Assembly: GCF_018294505.1 (NCBI RefSeq)
Contig: NC_057795.1
Coordinates: 232,790,643 to 232,854,642, forward strand
Origin: Triticum aestivum
Lineage: Eukaryota; Streptophyta; Magnoliopsida; Poales; Poaceae
DNA: 64,000 nucleotides
Reading direction: 5' to 3'
Part shown: positions 23,911 through 35,753 of the stretch, one piece after another
Layout of the letters: each line of letters begins with the position of its first letter
Numbering within the stretch: the stretch's first letter is position 1
The notes under the pieces: model-generated
What the model saw: only the letters and a program-made list of their open reading frames with translations
Told to the model about the DNA's origin: nothing
Database searches by the model: none
Position numbers and translations under genes: made by a program

Positions 23911-24628
23911 ACCGAAGGGTCATTTCCTTTCTCTTCCCCTTCGTCCCCTCTTCTTCTTCTTCCTCACGTCGCCGGCTTTGGAGCTCCGCCACCACCGTCG
24001 ACCTCTGCCTCGTCTCGGGCCGCTGCATCAACCTGAACGTACCAGAGTGTTGCGGCGTCTTTCCGCATCTTCTCCGTTCCCGGTAAGTTCTCTCTCCTTC
24101 TTAACCTAGATCTGTTCTTAGGGTTCCATGTTCTTGCTATGTTCATTGCGCGTTCATGGCTGTTCTCTGACCTTGAATGCATCTGTGAACTCTTGTTGTG
24201 CTTAATAGCGATCCCTTTAGCCTCCGCTTGCTATTTCTCATCCAAGCTCATAAATCTCCCGCACATATCTGCTCAATGGTTCACTTCTGTTTCCACCTTA
24301 ATCTTCGAAATATTTCCTGTTTTTGTGAGCTTGCTGTAGATCCGCGGCTGTAACACGATTTTGTGAAATTTGTTTCTGCATAACTAGTTATCCATAGTTT
24401 CAATTGCTTCCGATGCTTAAGCCAGGCGGTTTAACTTCACCATAGAGAAAAAATTGCTAAACCGGTATATATGTCATTAGTCCCCTGGTTGAACCGCCAG
24501 AATCCATCTGATGCCGTGTTGTAGAAGACCGGTTTATGGGTACCGCCTCCGGTTTACCGTAATTAGATCAACACCTTTTTATCCGGCATGTCCTTGAGCC
24601 GGATTACTTATTTCTTGTAGATCTCGTC

Positions 24629-27600
24629 ATGGCCAAACAAGTGTACGAGTGCAACTGGGTTCCCTCCCGTGTCACAGAATCACAGCTGAACGATCTAGTC
24701 CTGATCGGCGCTTTGGATAGCAAAGATACGATTCACTGGAGGGTTCCTGGAGATGAATGTCCTCCTACGCCCCAGGAAGGAGAGGTCGTGGTCTTCGCAG
24801 ATCATATGGCCCGGGGCTTCAAACCGCCCGGCTCTAAATTTTATCGGGATGTGTTAGCCAACTTTCAACTCCGTCCACAGGATATTGGCCCCAACTCCGT
24901 CACCATTCTATGTCACTTTCAAGTACTTTCTGAGGCATACCTTCAAGAGGAGCCTTCAGTCGAGTTATTTAGAGATCTCTTTCATCTGAACCACCGTACT
25001 GAATTCACTGACGGCCCTAATACCGAACTGGGCGGTATGGCCATTCAGAAAAGGAAAGAAATCACCTATCCCCACGTCAAACTCCATACTCACCCCAAGG
25101 AATGGAACGCAACTTGGTTTTATTGCAAGGATACCTCTCCTGACAATGAAAATCCCTTGCCTGGCTTCCGTCCGAAACGGCTCAGCAACACTCACCCTTT
25201 TCCACAAAGGCTAAGCGCCAAGGAGAGAATTAAATATGCTCCTCAACTGTCCAAGCTCCGGGCCTTCATGGCCAATGGTTTAACAGGAATAGACCTTGCA
25301 CACTGCTGGATATCATGGAGCATTTTGCCTCTAAGCCGGCGCCCAAATTTGATGTGCGAGTATACTGATAGTGTCGATGACCCACTCCGACACACTAAAA
25401 TCCAACTCCCTGATGACGAAGTCACAGAATCTGTGAAAAAGATGCTGAATGAACCGGAGCACCTCTGTGCTCAAACCGGTCTGCCTCCTTACTGCACCAC
25501 CAACAAACCGCCAGCGGTAATATTTTAATTGCTCTATTGTTGAACCGGTTACTATTTTATATGTTCAACATTTAATTACTGCTGATCCAGGGTGATAATC
25601 CGTTTTGGAGTAAGAAACTTCCTCAAGACAAAACGGAGAAGGCAGGACGGCCAACCCGGCCCAAGACCAAGGTTATCAAAAAACCAGCTCATAAGAGAAA
25701 AACCACCGCTTCATCTGACCCAGCCATTGATGATGATGTGGGTAATCCGGATCTTGAGGTAGAACTTGATTCACTTGGCTTGCTTTTTACACGCCTTATT
25801 GATGATAATGCTTGTCAGGATGACGCTGAAGCCAGCAATGCGGGTTTCGTTGAGGTAACCATTCTCTCTTCCGATTCAGAAATCCTGCCTTTGCCAAAAT
25901 TTCGCCGGGCAAACCGAAAAATTAAATTTTCTCATCCTCTTGCTTATCTGGATTCCCAATTTCTTATGAAGACCCAGCAACACGAAGCTCGCCGCACAAC
26001 CCGGCACAGTGGCCAGGTAGTTACCTCTGCCGGTTTACCAAACAGTCCGGTTCGAAAACGCCGCTCCAAGGTCTCCGACCTTTTTATTGATTTAAATCGT
26101 AAAGAGGGTTTCTTCCGTCAACCTCTTAATCCATCTGACTCCGATTATCAGGTCACTTCTCATTCATCATCTGGTGAATCGTCGGCCACCCAGCTACCAC
26201 CTTTGAAAACAGTTGCTGGGTAAGTTAAACCAAACATATGCTTCCAGTATACTGCGCAATGGCTTACGCTTTTCCTTGACTTTTTACTTTTCTTTCAGGG
26301 CTAAACCGAAACCAAGCAAGAAGGCCCGCCTAGATAGAGCGGCTGAAGAAGATGTGGCCCCAGAACATGACCAAGCACCGGATCATGAAGTGTTTACTTG
26401 TGAAGATATCCCCAATGATCCTCCTCTGCAAGACGATGTTATCCCTGAAGAAGGTCTTATTCATACTCCAGCCTCTGCTGATCCGCCTGCCAGCTCTATT
26501 CAGATTGAGAAATCCCAAACTCCTGCTAACAAACCGGCCGCGCCAACCCAAACTGGCGAGTCAAAAGATGATGATGTTGTGATTACCGGCGTAGGCCGCT
26601 CTGAACCCGGGAATCCTGCCACCCTTACCAGGCATACCATCAAAGAGGATTCTTCCCCTTTGAACAAAGGAAAATGGGATGTTGAATTAGAGACATATGC
26701 CACTCTGAATGCTCAAGATCTTCACTCTGGCTATTTAAACCGGCTTTACACTAGCCGTGACCTTGAAGCTGGCCTGGTCAAAATGATGAGGGATAAATTT
26801 GAGGTAAATTCCTTCTTTCCTTTCTGCCATTGCATTCATCCTTGTAGCCCCCAAGGGCCGGTTTGTGACCTTGGTCAAACCGGGACTTGATCCTGAACAC
26901 TTTTGAAATCCGTCGGCATAACCTTCGAAGGCCGGTCTAACTTAGCATAAGTAAACCGGGGCTCAAAAATAAAAAGTTGTCCTTAGAACATAACTTGATC
27001 AAATAGCCATTAGCCCCCAAGTGCCAAGTTGAATACCTGTATTGAGCTTGGGACTTTGTAATCTAGCAATATACAAAAAATTGAAGGTGCATTAGCCCCC
27101 AAGTATCAGGCATATAACTTTGTTATGTGGTTGATACTTCCATTTCTTGGATCGCCTGTGCAAAGCTTAAAATGCCAGCTATACGCAGGCTGAGGTGAAA
27201 ATCAAGGAGGACCAGATTGCCGATTTGCAGGAGGCCCTGAAGACCCAGCAGGCTGAAACAGATAAGGCCAAGCAGGAATTAACCAGCGCTTTGAGCACTG
27301 CTGAACGGTTGAAAGAAGGCTTCAAGAAAGAGCGGGCTGACTGGGCCACTGAGAAGGCCAGTTTAACCAAAAGAGCGGAAAATGCTGAAGCGGCCCTTAA
27401 ACCGGTGGTGGATGAACTGACGGCCGTACAGCGGCAAATACACTCCATGACTGCTGCAATCTTTGGTAAGCTCCTTGTAACTTCTGTGATAAATTTGAAT
27501 CTGCTGTATCATAAATCCGGTTTGAGACCATTCCAATCTTGTTGTAGGCACACGTATTGGGCATTTAGGAAATGATGTGCGGAAGAAATTGAAAGCTGCC

Positions 27601-28095
27601 TACACCTTGGTGGAACAATTGTATACCGGAGCCCAATGGATCATCACCGCAGCTTCTCACAACAACCCGGCGCCCTCTTTAATCCAGGACACTCTTAGCA
27701 AGTTGTCAATGCTTCCAGCCCGGATTGAGGAGCTGAAAAAATCCGCTGCCCGAACCGGAGCCATCAATGCCTTAATCCGGGCAAAGGCATGGGTGCCCGA
27801 CTTTGATCCTGTGGAAGCAGCTCAAGGCTATCCCAGTCTGAAAGAAGATGGCTCTGAATTCAATGAAGAAGATTTAAGGGCCATAAACCGTGCAGTGCGC
27901 CCTCTGGCGTGCCAGCTAGCTCAAGAGGCAGATTTGACGCATTATCAAGTGCAATGTAATAATCAAAACAAGCGAGTGCCTGCCCCAACTGTTCAAGCGG
28001 AGAATCTGATTCCTCCAATCCGTAAGCACACTTACGCCCCTGATATTGAACCGTCTTCCCTGATCCATGAAGAGGATGTTTTCCAAGCTTTTTAA
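24629..28095 (+). CDS. Spliced antisense gene of element H (Transposase_28-like domain, coiled coil), intact
   Basis: Five coding exons join in phase without a stop: 24629-25516, 25591-26219, 26299-26803, 27189-27465 and 27548-28095. That is 2847 nt, or 948 residues. All introns begin GT and end AG; donors include GTAAGT and GTAAGC. Residues 1-296 resemble the 'putative gypsy type transposon' family (PF04195, Transposase_28), with WRVPGDECPPTPQEGEVVVF and TILCHFQVLSEAYLQEEP. Residues about 300-340 are Lys/Arg-rich, like a nuclear signal. Acidic and Pro-rich linkers follow, then a coiled coil (exon 4; repeated Glu/Lys/Ala) and a helical C-terminus. The family's function is not established, and the name 'transposase' is historical. 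Homologous relics occur in E and F. Confidence 0.85.
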
Positions 28096-29236
28096 TGGGA
28101 ATCGACTGGACCACTGTTGATTTCCAGCCAATGGGTAGAGACGAGGAAGCTGAAGCGGCGGAGGATGAGGAGCAGGCTTGAACCGGAAGCCGGTTTGAAG
28201 AGCTATTTGCAACATCCTTCCACAAAAACAATGACTTTGTTTGAGCACCATGCTGCCTTGTAATAGGATATTTAAAACTTCTGCCTGGAATATGCCTTCG
28301 TGCATAAGTACTGAAGCTTTTGCTTGAAAAACTTTAATTCATATTTCCTGCAATCAGAAAAATTTGAACTTCGGTGGCGGTTATACCGTCAGCCGGATTA
28401 TGATCTTGATATGTGTATCAGTAATATAACAAATAGATGATACATAAATACCTGCCATGTTTGAGCATAAAGCTGGCTTTAGCCAAGCCTGAAGCGGTGG
28501 TTTTATAAACCATTACCGTCAAAAAAGGGTGAAAATAGCTCCCACACAAACCGTACTGACTTAATACGAGCCCCCTGGTTAGTCCATGATGTTAACAGGG
28601 AAAAGGTAAACCAGGCAGACTCCTCCAGATTTAAAGGGGGATCAAAAATCATTGGCTGAACCGGAAAAAATATGCTTGTTGACATAAAAGAAATCCAACA
28701 AAAGCAAAGAACGAACAAACCATGAAAACAACATGGAAGCAAAGGCAATGATAAAAACCATTTGCAAAAATATGCTATACTGAGTTGTTCAGATGGTATT
28801 ACCATGGTCGGACAGGATCAAGGCCCCCAATAGGAGTGACAATGATTCAAGTCAGCCAGGTCCCCAAATGACTCGTGGCATATATGCCAGATCAAGAGGC
28901 GTGACAATGGTTCGGGTTCGACCATGCCCCCAAGTGATTTTGTGGCCTTAGGCCGACCAAGAGGCATGACTGGTTCAGACTTGACCATGTCCCCAAATGA
29001 TCTGGTGGTTGTCGCCTATCAAAGGGTGTTCGTTGGTTCGGACACGACCAAGGCCCCCAGTGATATATAAAAAACAAATGTCAAGGGGTAAACCGGAGGC
29101 TGCTTTAAACAGAACCACTCCGTGTAACCTCGCATGATGAGAAAGACAGAGACCCCGCTTTAGCTGAGGCTCCGGTTTGATATATCAAAGATAATATATA
29201 CATTGTCATGATATGTACATAGATAGAGCCGATGGC
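28096..29236. other. Region between the antisense gene and the integrase of H
   Basis: The two genes converge here, so this is 3' untranslated sequence for both. It contains a degenerate tandem repeat at about 28836-29066. No other gene is visible. Confidence 0.7.
28836..29066. repeat. Degenerate ~65-bp tandem repeat in H
   Basis: About four units start at 28836, 28901, 28966 and 29025, with a partial unit before the first. Shared words are GTGACAATG/ATGACTGG, GGTTCGG and CCCCCAAGTGAT. Spacing is 65, 65 and 59 bp. Tandem repeats in the 3' region are common in Tat-lineage elements. Confidence 0.8.
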
Positions 29237-30496
29237 TCAAGTATAGTAAGGCCGAAGATGAGCTATATTCCACGGCCTGTTGGTCTCCTCCTCTGATGTA
29301 CGTGAGTCTTGATGCCCTCGAATATCAATCAGATAGTACGACCCGTTGTGCAAATTCTTGTTGACCACGAAAGGTCTCTCCCAAGGTGGGGATAACTTGT
29401 GCATATCCGTTTGATCTTGGATGAGTCGAAGCACCAAATCTCCTTCTTGAAAAGTTCTGGTTCTAACCCGGCAACTGTGATAGCGACGAAGATCTTGCTG
29501 GTAAATCACCGAACGGGCAGCCGCTATATCACGCTCCTTGTCCAATAGGTCCAAAGCGTCTTGCCGTGCTGTCTCATTGTCTGCTTCAACATAGGCTGCC
29601 ACACGAGGCGAATCGTGCCGGATGTCACTAGGGAGAACTGCCTCTGCTCCATAGACCATGAAAAATGGCGTGTATCCTGTGGACCGGTTTGGCGTAGTAT
29701 TGATACTCCATAATACAGATGGTAGCTCTTCAACCCAACATCCTGGTGTTCTTTGTAACGGGACAAAAAGCCGGGGTTTGATGCCTCGCAAGATTTCCTG
29801 ATTAGCTCGTTCTGCCTGTCCATTGGACTGGGGGTGTGCCCCTGACGACACGTCAAGCCGGATGTGCTCACGTTCACAGAACTCCTTCATAGCGCCCTTG
29901 GATAAATTGGTACCATTATCAATAATGATACTGTGTGGAAAACCAAACCGGAAAATCACCTTCTTGATGAACTGCACCGTTGTTGCTGCATCACACTTGC
30001 TGACAGGCTCCGCTTCAACCCACTTGGTAAATTTGTCAACTGCCACCAAAAGGTGGGTTTTCTTATCCTTGGATCTTTTAAAAGGCCCAACCATATCCAG
30101 CCCCCAAGTTGCAAACGGCCATGTTATTGGGATCATCCTCAATTCTTGAGCCGGCACATGAGCACGCCTTGAAAATTTCTGACATCCATCACACCATTTA
30201 ACCAAGTCCTCCGCATCAGCATGCGCTGTCAACCAGTAGAACCCGTGACGAAACGCCTTTGCCACCAGAGACTTTGAACCGGCGTGGTGTCCACAATCCC
30301 CTTCATGGATTTCTCTTAAGATTTCACAGCCTTCCTCAGGAGAAACACAACGTTGAAACGCCCCTGATACACTGCAATGATGTAATTCACCATTGACAAT
30401 CGTCATAGACTTGGATCGCCGGACTATCTGCCTGGCCAGAATCTCATCCTCTGGTAACTCCCCCGGTTCATATACGCAAGATAAGGAACTGTCCAA
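29237..30496 (-). pseudogene. Integrase of element H (own frame, frameshifted from RT/RNase H)
   Basis: A 419-codon frame. It shows the zinc-binding part (HEGDCGHHAGSKSL...WCDGCQKF), the catalytic Asp in LDMVGPF (about 30086), the second Asp in IIIDNGTNLS (about 29918) and the Glu in NGQAERANQE (about 29815), so the DDE triad is complete. The C-terminal part has FQEGDLVLR and ends WNIAHLRPYYT with a natural stop at 29237. A frameshift in a C run at 30460-30464 separates it from the RNase H frame. Within this frame no stop is present, so the domain itself could still be folded if expressed. Confidence 0.9.
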
Positions 30497-31746
30497 TCCG
30501 GAATAACATGCAGGGCTGCCACCAATTGAGCCTCCGGATCAGGGATAGCCAAATCCACCTCACCTGGGAGCTTGACTGACGGGTTGTGCAACACGTCCAA
30601 AAAGACGTTAGGCGGGACCGGTTTACGCTGAGAGCCCAACAGACTTAAAGCATCCGTCGCTTCATTCTTACGACGGTCCACATGATCCACTTGATAACCC
30701 TTGAAACAACCTGCAATATTATCCACTTCCCGGCGATATGCAGCCATGAGCGGGTCCTTAGAATCCCAAGTGCCAGACACCTGTTGAGCCACTAGGTCCG
30801 AGTCACCAAAGCACTTAACCCGGCTTAAATTCATCTCTTTAGCCATCCGGAGACCATCGAGCAAGGCTTCGTACTCAGCTGCATTATTAGTACAAGGGAA
30901 CATTAAGCGGAGAACATAACGAAACTTATCACCTCGTGGGGAAGTTAATACGACTCCAGCCCCCGAGCCTTCCAATTGCCTGGATCCGTCAAAATGAATA
31001 GTCCAATACGTGTGATCCGGCTTCTCCTCTGGTGCTTGTAACTCCGTCCAATCATTGATGAAATCAACAAGTGCTTGAGACTTCACTGCCGTCCGAGGCA
31101 CGTACTTCAGTCCGTGTGGCCCAAGCTCTATAGCCCACTTGGCAATCCGGCCAGTCGCCTCCCGATTCTGTATAATATCACCCAAGGGAGCTGAACTGAC
31201 CACTGTGATGGGGTGCCCTTGAAAATACTGCTTCAACTTCCAGCTGGCCATAAAAACACCATAGACCAGCTTCTGCCAATGCGGATACCTTTGCTTGGAT
31301 TCAATAAGCACCTCGCTGATATAATAAACCGGCCGCTGAACCGGATATTCCTTGCCTGCCTCTTTGCGTTCCACCACAATAGCTACGCTAACTACCCGAG
31401 CATTGGCCGCTACGTATAATAATAGTGGCTCCTCGTCTACCGGAGCTGCAAGAATAGGCGGATTGGCTAACTGCCGCTTCAGGTCCTCAAATGCCTCATC
31501 AGCAGCTGGACTCCAGACGAAATTATCTGTCTTCCTCCGCATTTGGTACAAAGGGATAGCCTTCTCCCCGAGGCGGCTGATAAACCGGCTCAGCGCAGCA
31601 ATTCGGCCCGCCAAATGCTGAACATCATTGATACACTTCGGTTTAGCTAGGGATGTAATAGCCGTAATCTTCTCCGGATTAGCCTCAATTCCTCTGCTAG
31701 ACACCAGGAAACCCAGTAACTTGCCTGCCGGAACACCAAAAAACAC
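30424..31746 (-). pseudogene. RT end, RNase H and second RNase H of element H
   Basis: A 440-codon frame joined to the RT frame by a +1 change in a six-A run at 31738-31743 (minus-strand T run). It begins at the end of the RT thumb (FFGVPAGKLLGFL, KCINDVQHLAGRIAALSRFI). It then has a degenerate first RNase H (LLLYVAANARVVSVAIV, YPHWQKLVYGVF) and a second, archaeal-type RNase H with HFDGSRQLEGSGAGVVL, NNAAEYEALLDGL and GDSDLVAQQV. Two RNase H domains mark the Tat lineage. It overlaps the integrase frame by 73 bases because of the second frameshift. Confidence 0.9.
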
Positions 31747-32440
31747 ACTTGGCCGGATTAAGCATCATCCTGTAAGCTCGCAAGTTGTCAAAGGTCTCCT
31801 TCAAATCATCCACCAGTGTCTCCTTCTGTCTTGATTTTACTACAATATCATCCACATAGGCGTGCACATTGCGGCCGATCTGCTCATGCAGGCAATTCTG
31901 TACACACCGTTGATAGGTGGCTTGGGCACTCTTGAGCCCGAAGGGCATAGATACATAGCAGAAGGCTCCAAAGGGAGTAATAAATGTTGTTTTCTCCTGG
32001 TCCTTAACCGCCATCTTGATCCGATGATATCCAGAGTATGCATCCAAAAAACTCAAACGCTCACAACCCGCCGTGGCATCAATGATCTGGTCAATACGGG
32101 GGAGGGCAAAAGGATCTGCCGGACAGGCTTTGTTAAGATCTGTGTAATCCACACACATACGCCAAGTGCCGTTTTTCTTAAGAACCAGCACCAGATTAGC
32201 AAGCCACTCTGGATGGAACACCTCAATAATAAAACCAGCTGCTAAAAGCCTGGCCACTTCCTCTCCAATGGCTTTGCGTCTTTCTTCGTTAAACCGGCGG
32301 AGGAACTATTTCACCGGTTTATACTTAGGATCCACATTAAGAGTGTGCTCAGCGAGTTCCCTCGGTACACCTGGCATGTCAGACGGCTTCCATGCAAAAA
32401 TGTCCCGATTCTCACGGATGAACTTGATGAGCGCGCTTTC
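31697..32440 (-). pseudogene. Reverse transcriptase core of element H
   Basis: The minus strand encodes the RT fingers and palm: VLKKNGTWRMCVDYTDLNKACP, PRIDQIIDATAGC, FLDAYSGYHRIKM and the catalytic YVDD in VHAYVDDIVVKS (about 31850-31862), all intact. Two amber (TAG) codons interrupt the polyprotein: one at 32441-32443 ends the gag-protease frame, and one at 32306-32308 lies just before the RT core. The frame then shifts at 31738-31743. The active site is intact but cannot be reached by a simple translation of this copy. Confidence 0.9.
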
Positions 32441-35400
32441 CTATTTGGGATCCAGGTTGGCACTGATAGTGAACTGCTTGGACGAATCGCCGGGCACGAA
32501 GTCAACAAGCTTGGTCTCAGCTGCCGATTTGAACTTCAGATCTGAATCATGCTCTATAGTTGGCTTCTTCAAAGGGGTCATATCCGCCGGATCAACATTG
32601 TCCTTATAATACTTCAACTCCTCTGTGGCACAGACTGACTCTGCATAAGCCGCATCACCTTCCTCACATTCCAAAGCGACCCTACGGCTCCCATGAACCG
32701 TTATGGTCCCCTTGTAACCCGGCATCTTGAGCTGCAAGTAGATATAACAAGGCCGCGCCATGAACTTGGCGTAAGCCGGCCGGCCAAACAAGGCGTGATA
32801 CGGGCTCCGGATCTTCACCACCTCAAATGTTAGCTTTTCCGACCGGGAGTCGTGCTCGCCCCCAAAGGCCACATCCAGGGCTATCTTACCAACAGGATAT
32901 GCAGATTTGCCAGGCACCACACCATGGAACACCATATTCGACGGTCTGAGATCTTTGTCTATTAAACCCATGCGGCGAAATGTCTCATAGTACAATATGT
33001 TAATACTGCTTCCTCCATCCATGAGTACCTTGGTGAATTTATAACCCCCCACCTGAGGGTCTACCACTAATGCTAGCTGGCCCGGATTATCTATCCGGGG
33101 CGGGTGATCCTCTCTACTCCACACGATAGGCTGCTCCGACCAACGCAAGTAACGTGGTAAGGCCGGTTCAACAGAATTCACTGCTCGCCTGTGGAGCTTT
33201 CGGTCGCGTTTATCCAAACTAGTTGTGAAAACATGATATTGCCCATTGCTCAACTGCTTTGGCTGGCTCTGATAACCTGACTGCTGCTGCTGCTGCTGCT
33301 GGCCGTTCCGATTATTCTGGCTATTGTGACCGCCCTGATTGAAACCTGAACCGGAAGCTCCATCGTGACCCGGATCGTGTAAACCGGATCCTGAACCGCC
33401 ACCGGACCCATGGTCATACCGGAAGGCATTAGAGTTTTTAAACTCCTGCATGATATAACAATCTTTCCAAAGATGGTTAGCCGGCGCCTCCTTCGTCCCG
33501 TGCTTCGGGCAAGGCTGATTCAACAAATAGTTCAAACGGCTTGCGTTAGGATCGGGAGCCCCATTACGATTTGCCGCTTTACCTCTGCGCCGCTGCCCCC
33601 TGTCCTGTGTATTAGTGTTGGCCACAAAGTCCACGCTGCCATCCGCTTTGCGCTTGCCTCCGTTTCCATTACCCGCTAGTTTGTACTGCTGCTGTTTGGA
33701 GTTGCCGTTCTTCTTTCCCTTCCCTGCTTCATCATCATTAGGCTCGGGATCCTTGGTACTGTCTGAATCGGCATACTTCACTAAAGCGGCCATGAGGGTT
33801 CCCATGTCATTACAGAACCGCTTCATGCATCCCAACTTCAATTTTAGAGGCTCAAACCGGCAGTTGCCCTCCAGAGTTAAGATCGTAGAGTCGGCATTAA
33901 TCCTGTCAGACGAGTGCAAAATTTCCGAAACGTGGCGCACCCAACGGGTCGTTGATTCTCCTTCCTCCTGGACACAAGCCGCCAGAACTACTATGGACTT
34001 GGGCTGCTTACAGGTATCCTTAAAATTCTGTATAAACCGGGCCCGCAACTGGGCCCATGAGCTGATAGAATTGGGTGGTAGGCTCTTTAACCAAGTACGA
34101 GCCGTGCCCTCAAGCATCATGGTGAAGTATTTTGCACATGCGGCCTCATCCACGTCCATCATTTCCATGGCCATCTCATAACTCTCTACCCATGCTTCAG
34201 GGGGTAAATCAGCGGTGTAATTCGGCACCTTACGCGGACCCTTGAAATCTTTGGGCAGGCGCACATTACGTAAAGCTGGGATTAAGCAAGGCACTCCCAA
34301 AGCGGATGTGATTCCTGGTCCGGCAAAGGTTGTAGAACGAACCGGTGTAAGTTGGCCCGCATTATCCTGTGCTGCTAACTCGGTCTCCCTTTGTGCCCGG
34401 GCCCGGTCCACCACATCCCGAGCATCGCCAACACCACCTGCCGGGTCATTACCACGGGCCGCTTCACGGCCTCGCGCATTGCTTGATATGGCCGGTTCAT
34501 CCATGCGCCTGCTATAGCTCCGGCTCGGACGGGGCGTAGAATGAACCCGATCACGGCTGTACGAGTATGCCTCCTGCTGAATCAGCGCAGTCCGGAGAAG
34601 CTCCTTAACCCGGCGTGTCTCTATCGCTTGCGGAGAATCCCCTTTGACTGGGATGGCCTCTAGCCATGCAGCGGCCACAACAAGGTTGTCCATAGGATTC
34701 GAATAATGACCCGGGGGTGTCTGGACCGGTGGAGGAACCGCAATGTTTTGGTGAGGAGGTTCCATCAGGCGAGGTTGGACCGTCGCTCCTGACCCTGGTG
34801 CCTCGATCCGGTTTGTCTCCGGGTACCGCGGCGGATTACTGGGTCCAGCTCCTGGAGTGTGAAAGAGATTTCGGGGGTCAAACCCTAACGGCAGGCGTGA
34901 TCTGTGCTTCCGCTTCAAAACCTCCTGTGATGCGTTCTGGTCAAGCATGAGTTTATAGGCCTGGGCGTCCAAAGCGGCCCGCTCTGCGGCCATCCGGTCT
35001 TTTTCTGCTGCCAGATCCGCTTTGGCTTGCACGATCTGCTCTCTCACCTTCGCAATTTCTGCATTATGGGCCTCCTGATCTGCCGGATTGTCCTCTGCCA
35101 TAAGCGCGGCTAGTGCATCAAACAGCTCAGATAGAACTTGAACCGGCGGGCGCACAAGGCCTCCTGCCCCTACTGCGGCTGCTGCTGCTGATCCGGAGAG
35201 CATTGCTGCGGCGGTCGAAGAGTGACTCGCCGCCTGTGTGCCGGCCATGAATATCCCAACCCGGTTGACCTGGCCCGGGGGGTCCGGAATACTGTCGCCA
35301 TCGGAACAGCCCCTAATCTGGTCGTCTTGCAACTGGTATACCGATTCGGTCTCTCCGGTCGAGGACTCGTCATCAGAATAGACGACGGTCTCATTACCGT

Positions 35401-35458
35401 GTTCTGATTCGTCCTCACGCTCACCTTCGTGGACGACTCCAACGAAGACACGCTTCAC
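32441..35458 (-). CDS. Gag-protease polyprotein of element H
   Basis: A 1005-codon open frame; the first in-frame ATG is at 35248 (MAGTQAASH). The capsid region around residue 456 has the gag signature (YEMAMEMMD, LEGTARTWLKSLPPNSISSW, RARFIQNFKD). Around residue 650 is the Tat-type zinc motif CPKHGTKE...NHLWKDC. The protease active site is VLMDGGSSINILY near residue 811, followed by YHALFGRPAYAKF. The frame ends at TAG 32441-32443, which is in the middle of the protease-RT linker and is probably a mutation rather than a natural end. It builds the particle and provides the maturation protease. A Gln-rich run lies at about 33280-33300. Confidence 0.88.
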   Translation of the reverse strand: MKRVFVGVVHEGEREDESEHGNETVVYSDDESSTGETESVYQLQDDQIRGCSDGDSIPDPPGQVNRVGIFMAGTQAASHSSTAAAMLSGSAAAAAVGAGGLVRPPVQVLSELFDALAALMAEDNPADQEAHNAEIAKVREQIVQAKADLAAEKDRMAAERAALDAQAYKLMLDQNASQEVLKRKHRSRLPLGFDPRNLFHTPGAGPSNPPRYPETNRIEAPGSGATVQPRLMEPPHQNIAVPPPVQTPPGHYSNPMDNLVVAAAWLEAIPVKGDSPQAIETRRVKELLRTALIQQEAYSYSRDRVHSTPRPSRSYSRRMDEPAISSNARGREAARGNDPAGGVGDARDVVDRARAQRETELAAQDNAGQLTPVRSTTFAGPGITSALGVPCLIPALRNVRLPKDFKGPRKVPNYTADLPPEAWVESYEMAMEMMDVDEAACAKYFTMMLEGTARTWLKSLPPNSISSWAQLRARFIQNFKDTCKQPKSIVVLAACVQEEGESTTRWVRHVSEILHSSDRINADSTILTLEGNCRFEPLKLKLGCMKRFCNDMGTLMAALVKYADSDSTKDPEPNDDEAGKGKKNGNSKQQQYKLAGNGNGGKRKADGSVDFVANTNTQDRGQRRRGKAANRNGAPDPNASRLNYLLNQPCPKHGTKEAPANHLWKDCYIMQEFKNSNAFRYDHGSGGGSGSGLHDPGHDGASGSGFNQGGHNSQNNRNGQQQQQQQSGYQSQPKQLSNGQYHVFTTSLDKRDRKLHRRAVNSVEPALPRYLRWSEQPIVWSREDHPPRIDNPGQLALVVDPQVGGYKFTKVLMDGGSSINILYYETFRRMGLIDKDLRPSNMVFHGVVPGKSAYPVGKIALDVAFGGEHDSRSEKLTFEVVKIRSPYHALFGRPAYAKFMARPCYIYLQLKMPGYKGTITVHGSRRVALECEEGDAAYAESVCATEELKYYKDNVDPADMTPLKKPTIEHDSDLKFKSAAETKLVDFVPGDSSKQFTISANLDPK

Positions 35459-35735
35459 GGCCGGTTTAACCCGGGTAGATCTCGCACGCTAAGCCGTCTC
35501 GATGAGGTTGGTGCAGATGTCCAGCTCAGGCCCAAGCTCACCGATTATGCCAATGAAAACGTGTATGCCACCAAAGGGGACCCGGTAGCCGTACTCGATC
35601 GAATCGGCCTCGGGACCCCATCCTGCGTCGTCGATGTAGATCCTGCCCCGACGACTCTTGGTCATCCGGCCCACAATATGGCCTTCGAGTCCCTTGAGCT
35701 TGCCCTCCAAGATCGTCAAACCAACGTGCGATAGC

Positions 35736-35751
35736 CCCACGGTGGGCGCCA
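35736..35751 (-). promoter_or_regulatory. Primer-binding site of element H
   Basis: The minus strand reads TGGCGCCCACCGTGGG, two bases inside the LTR. It is not the iMet site. TGGCGCC starts are seen in many Tat elements; I did not assign the tRNA. Confidence 0.75.
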
Positions 35752-35753
35752 AC

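Noticed and set aside
29524..30172. Secondary frames on both strands over the integrase of H
   Set aside because: They are shadows of the strong integrase frame and lack motifs of their own.
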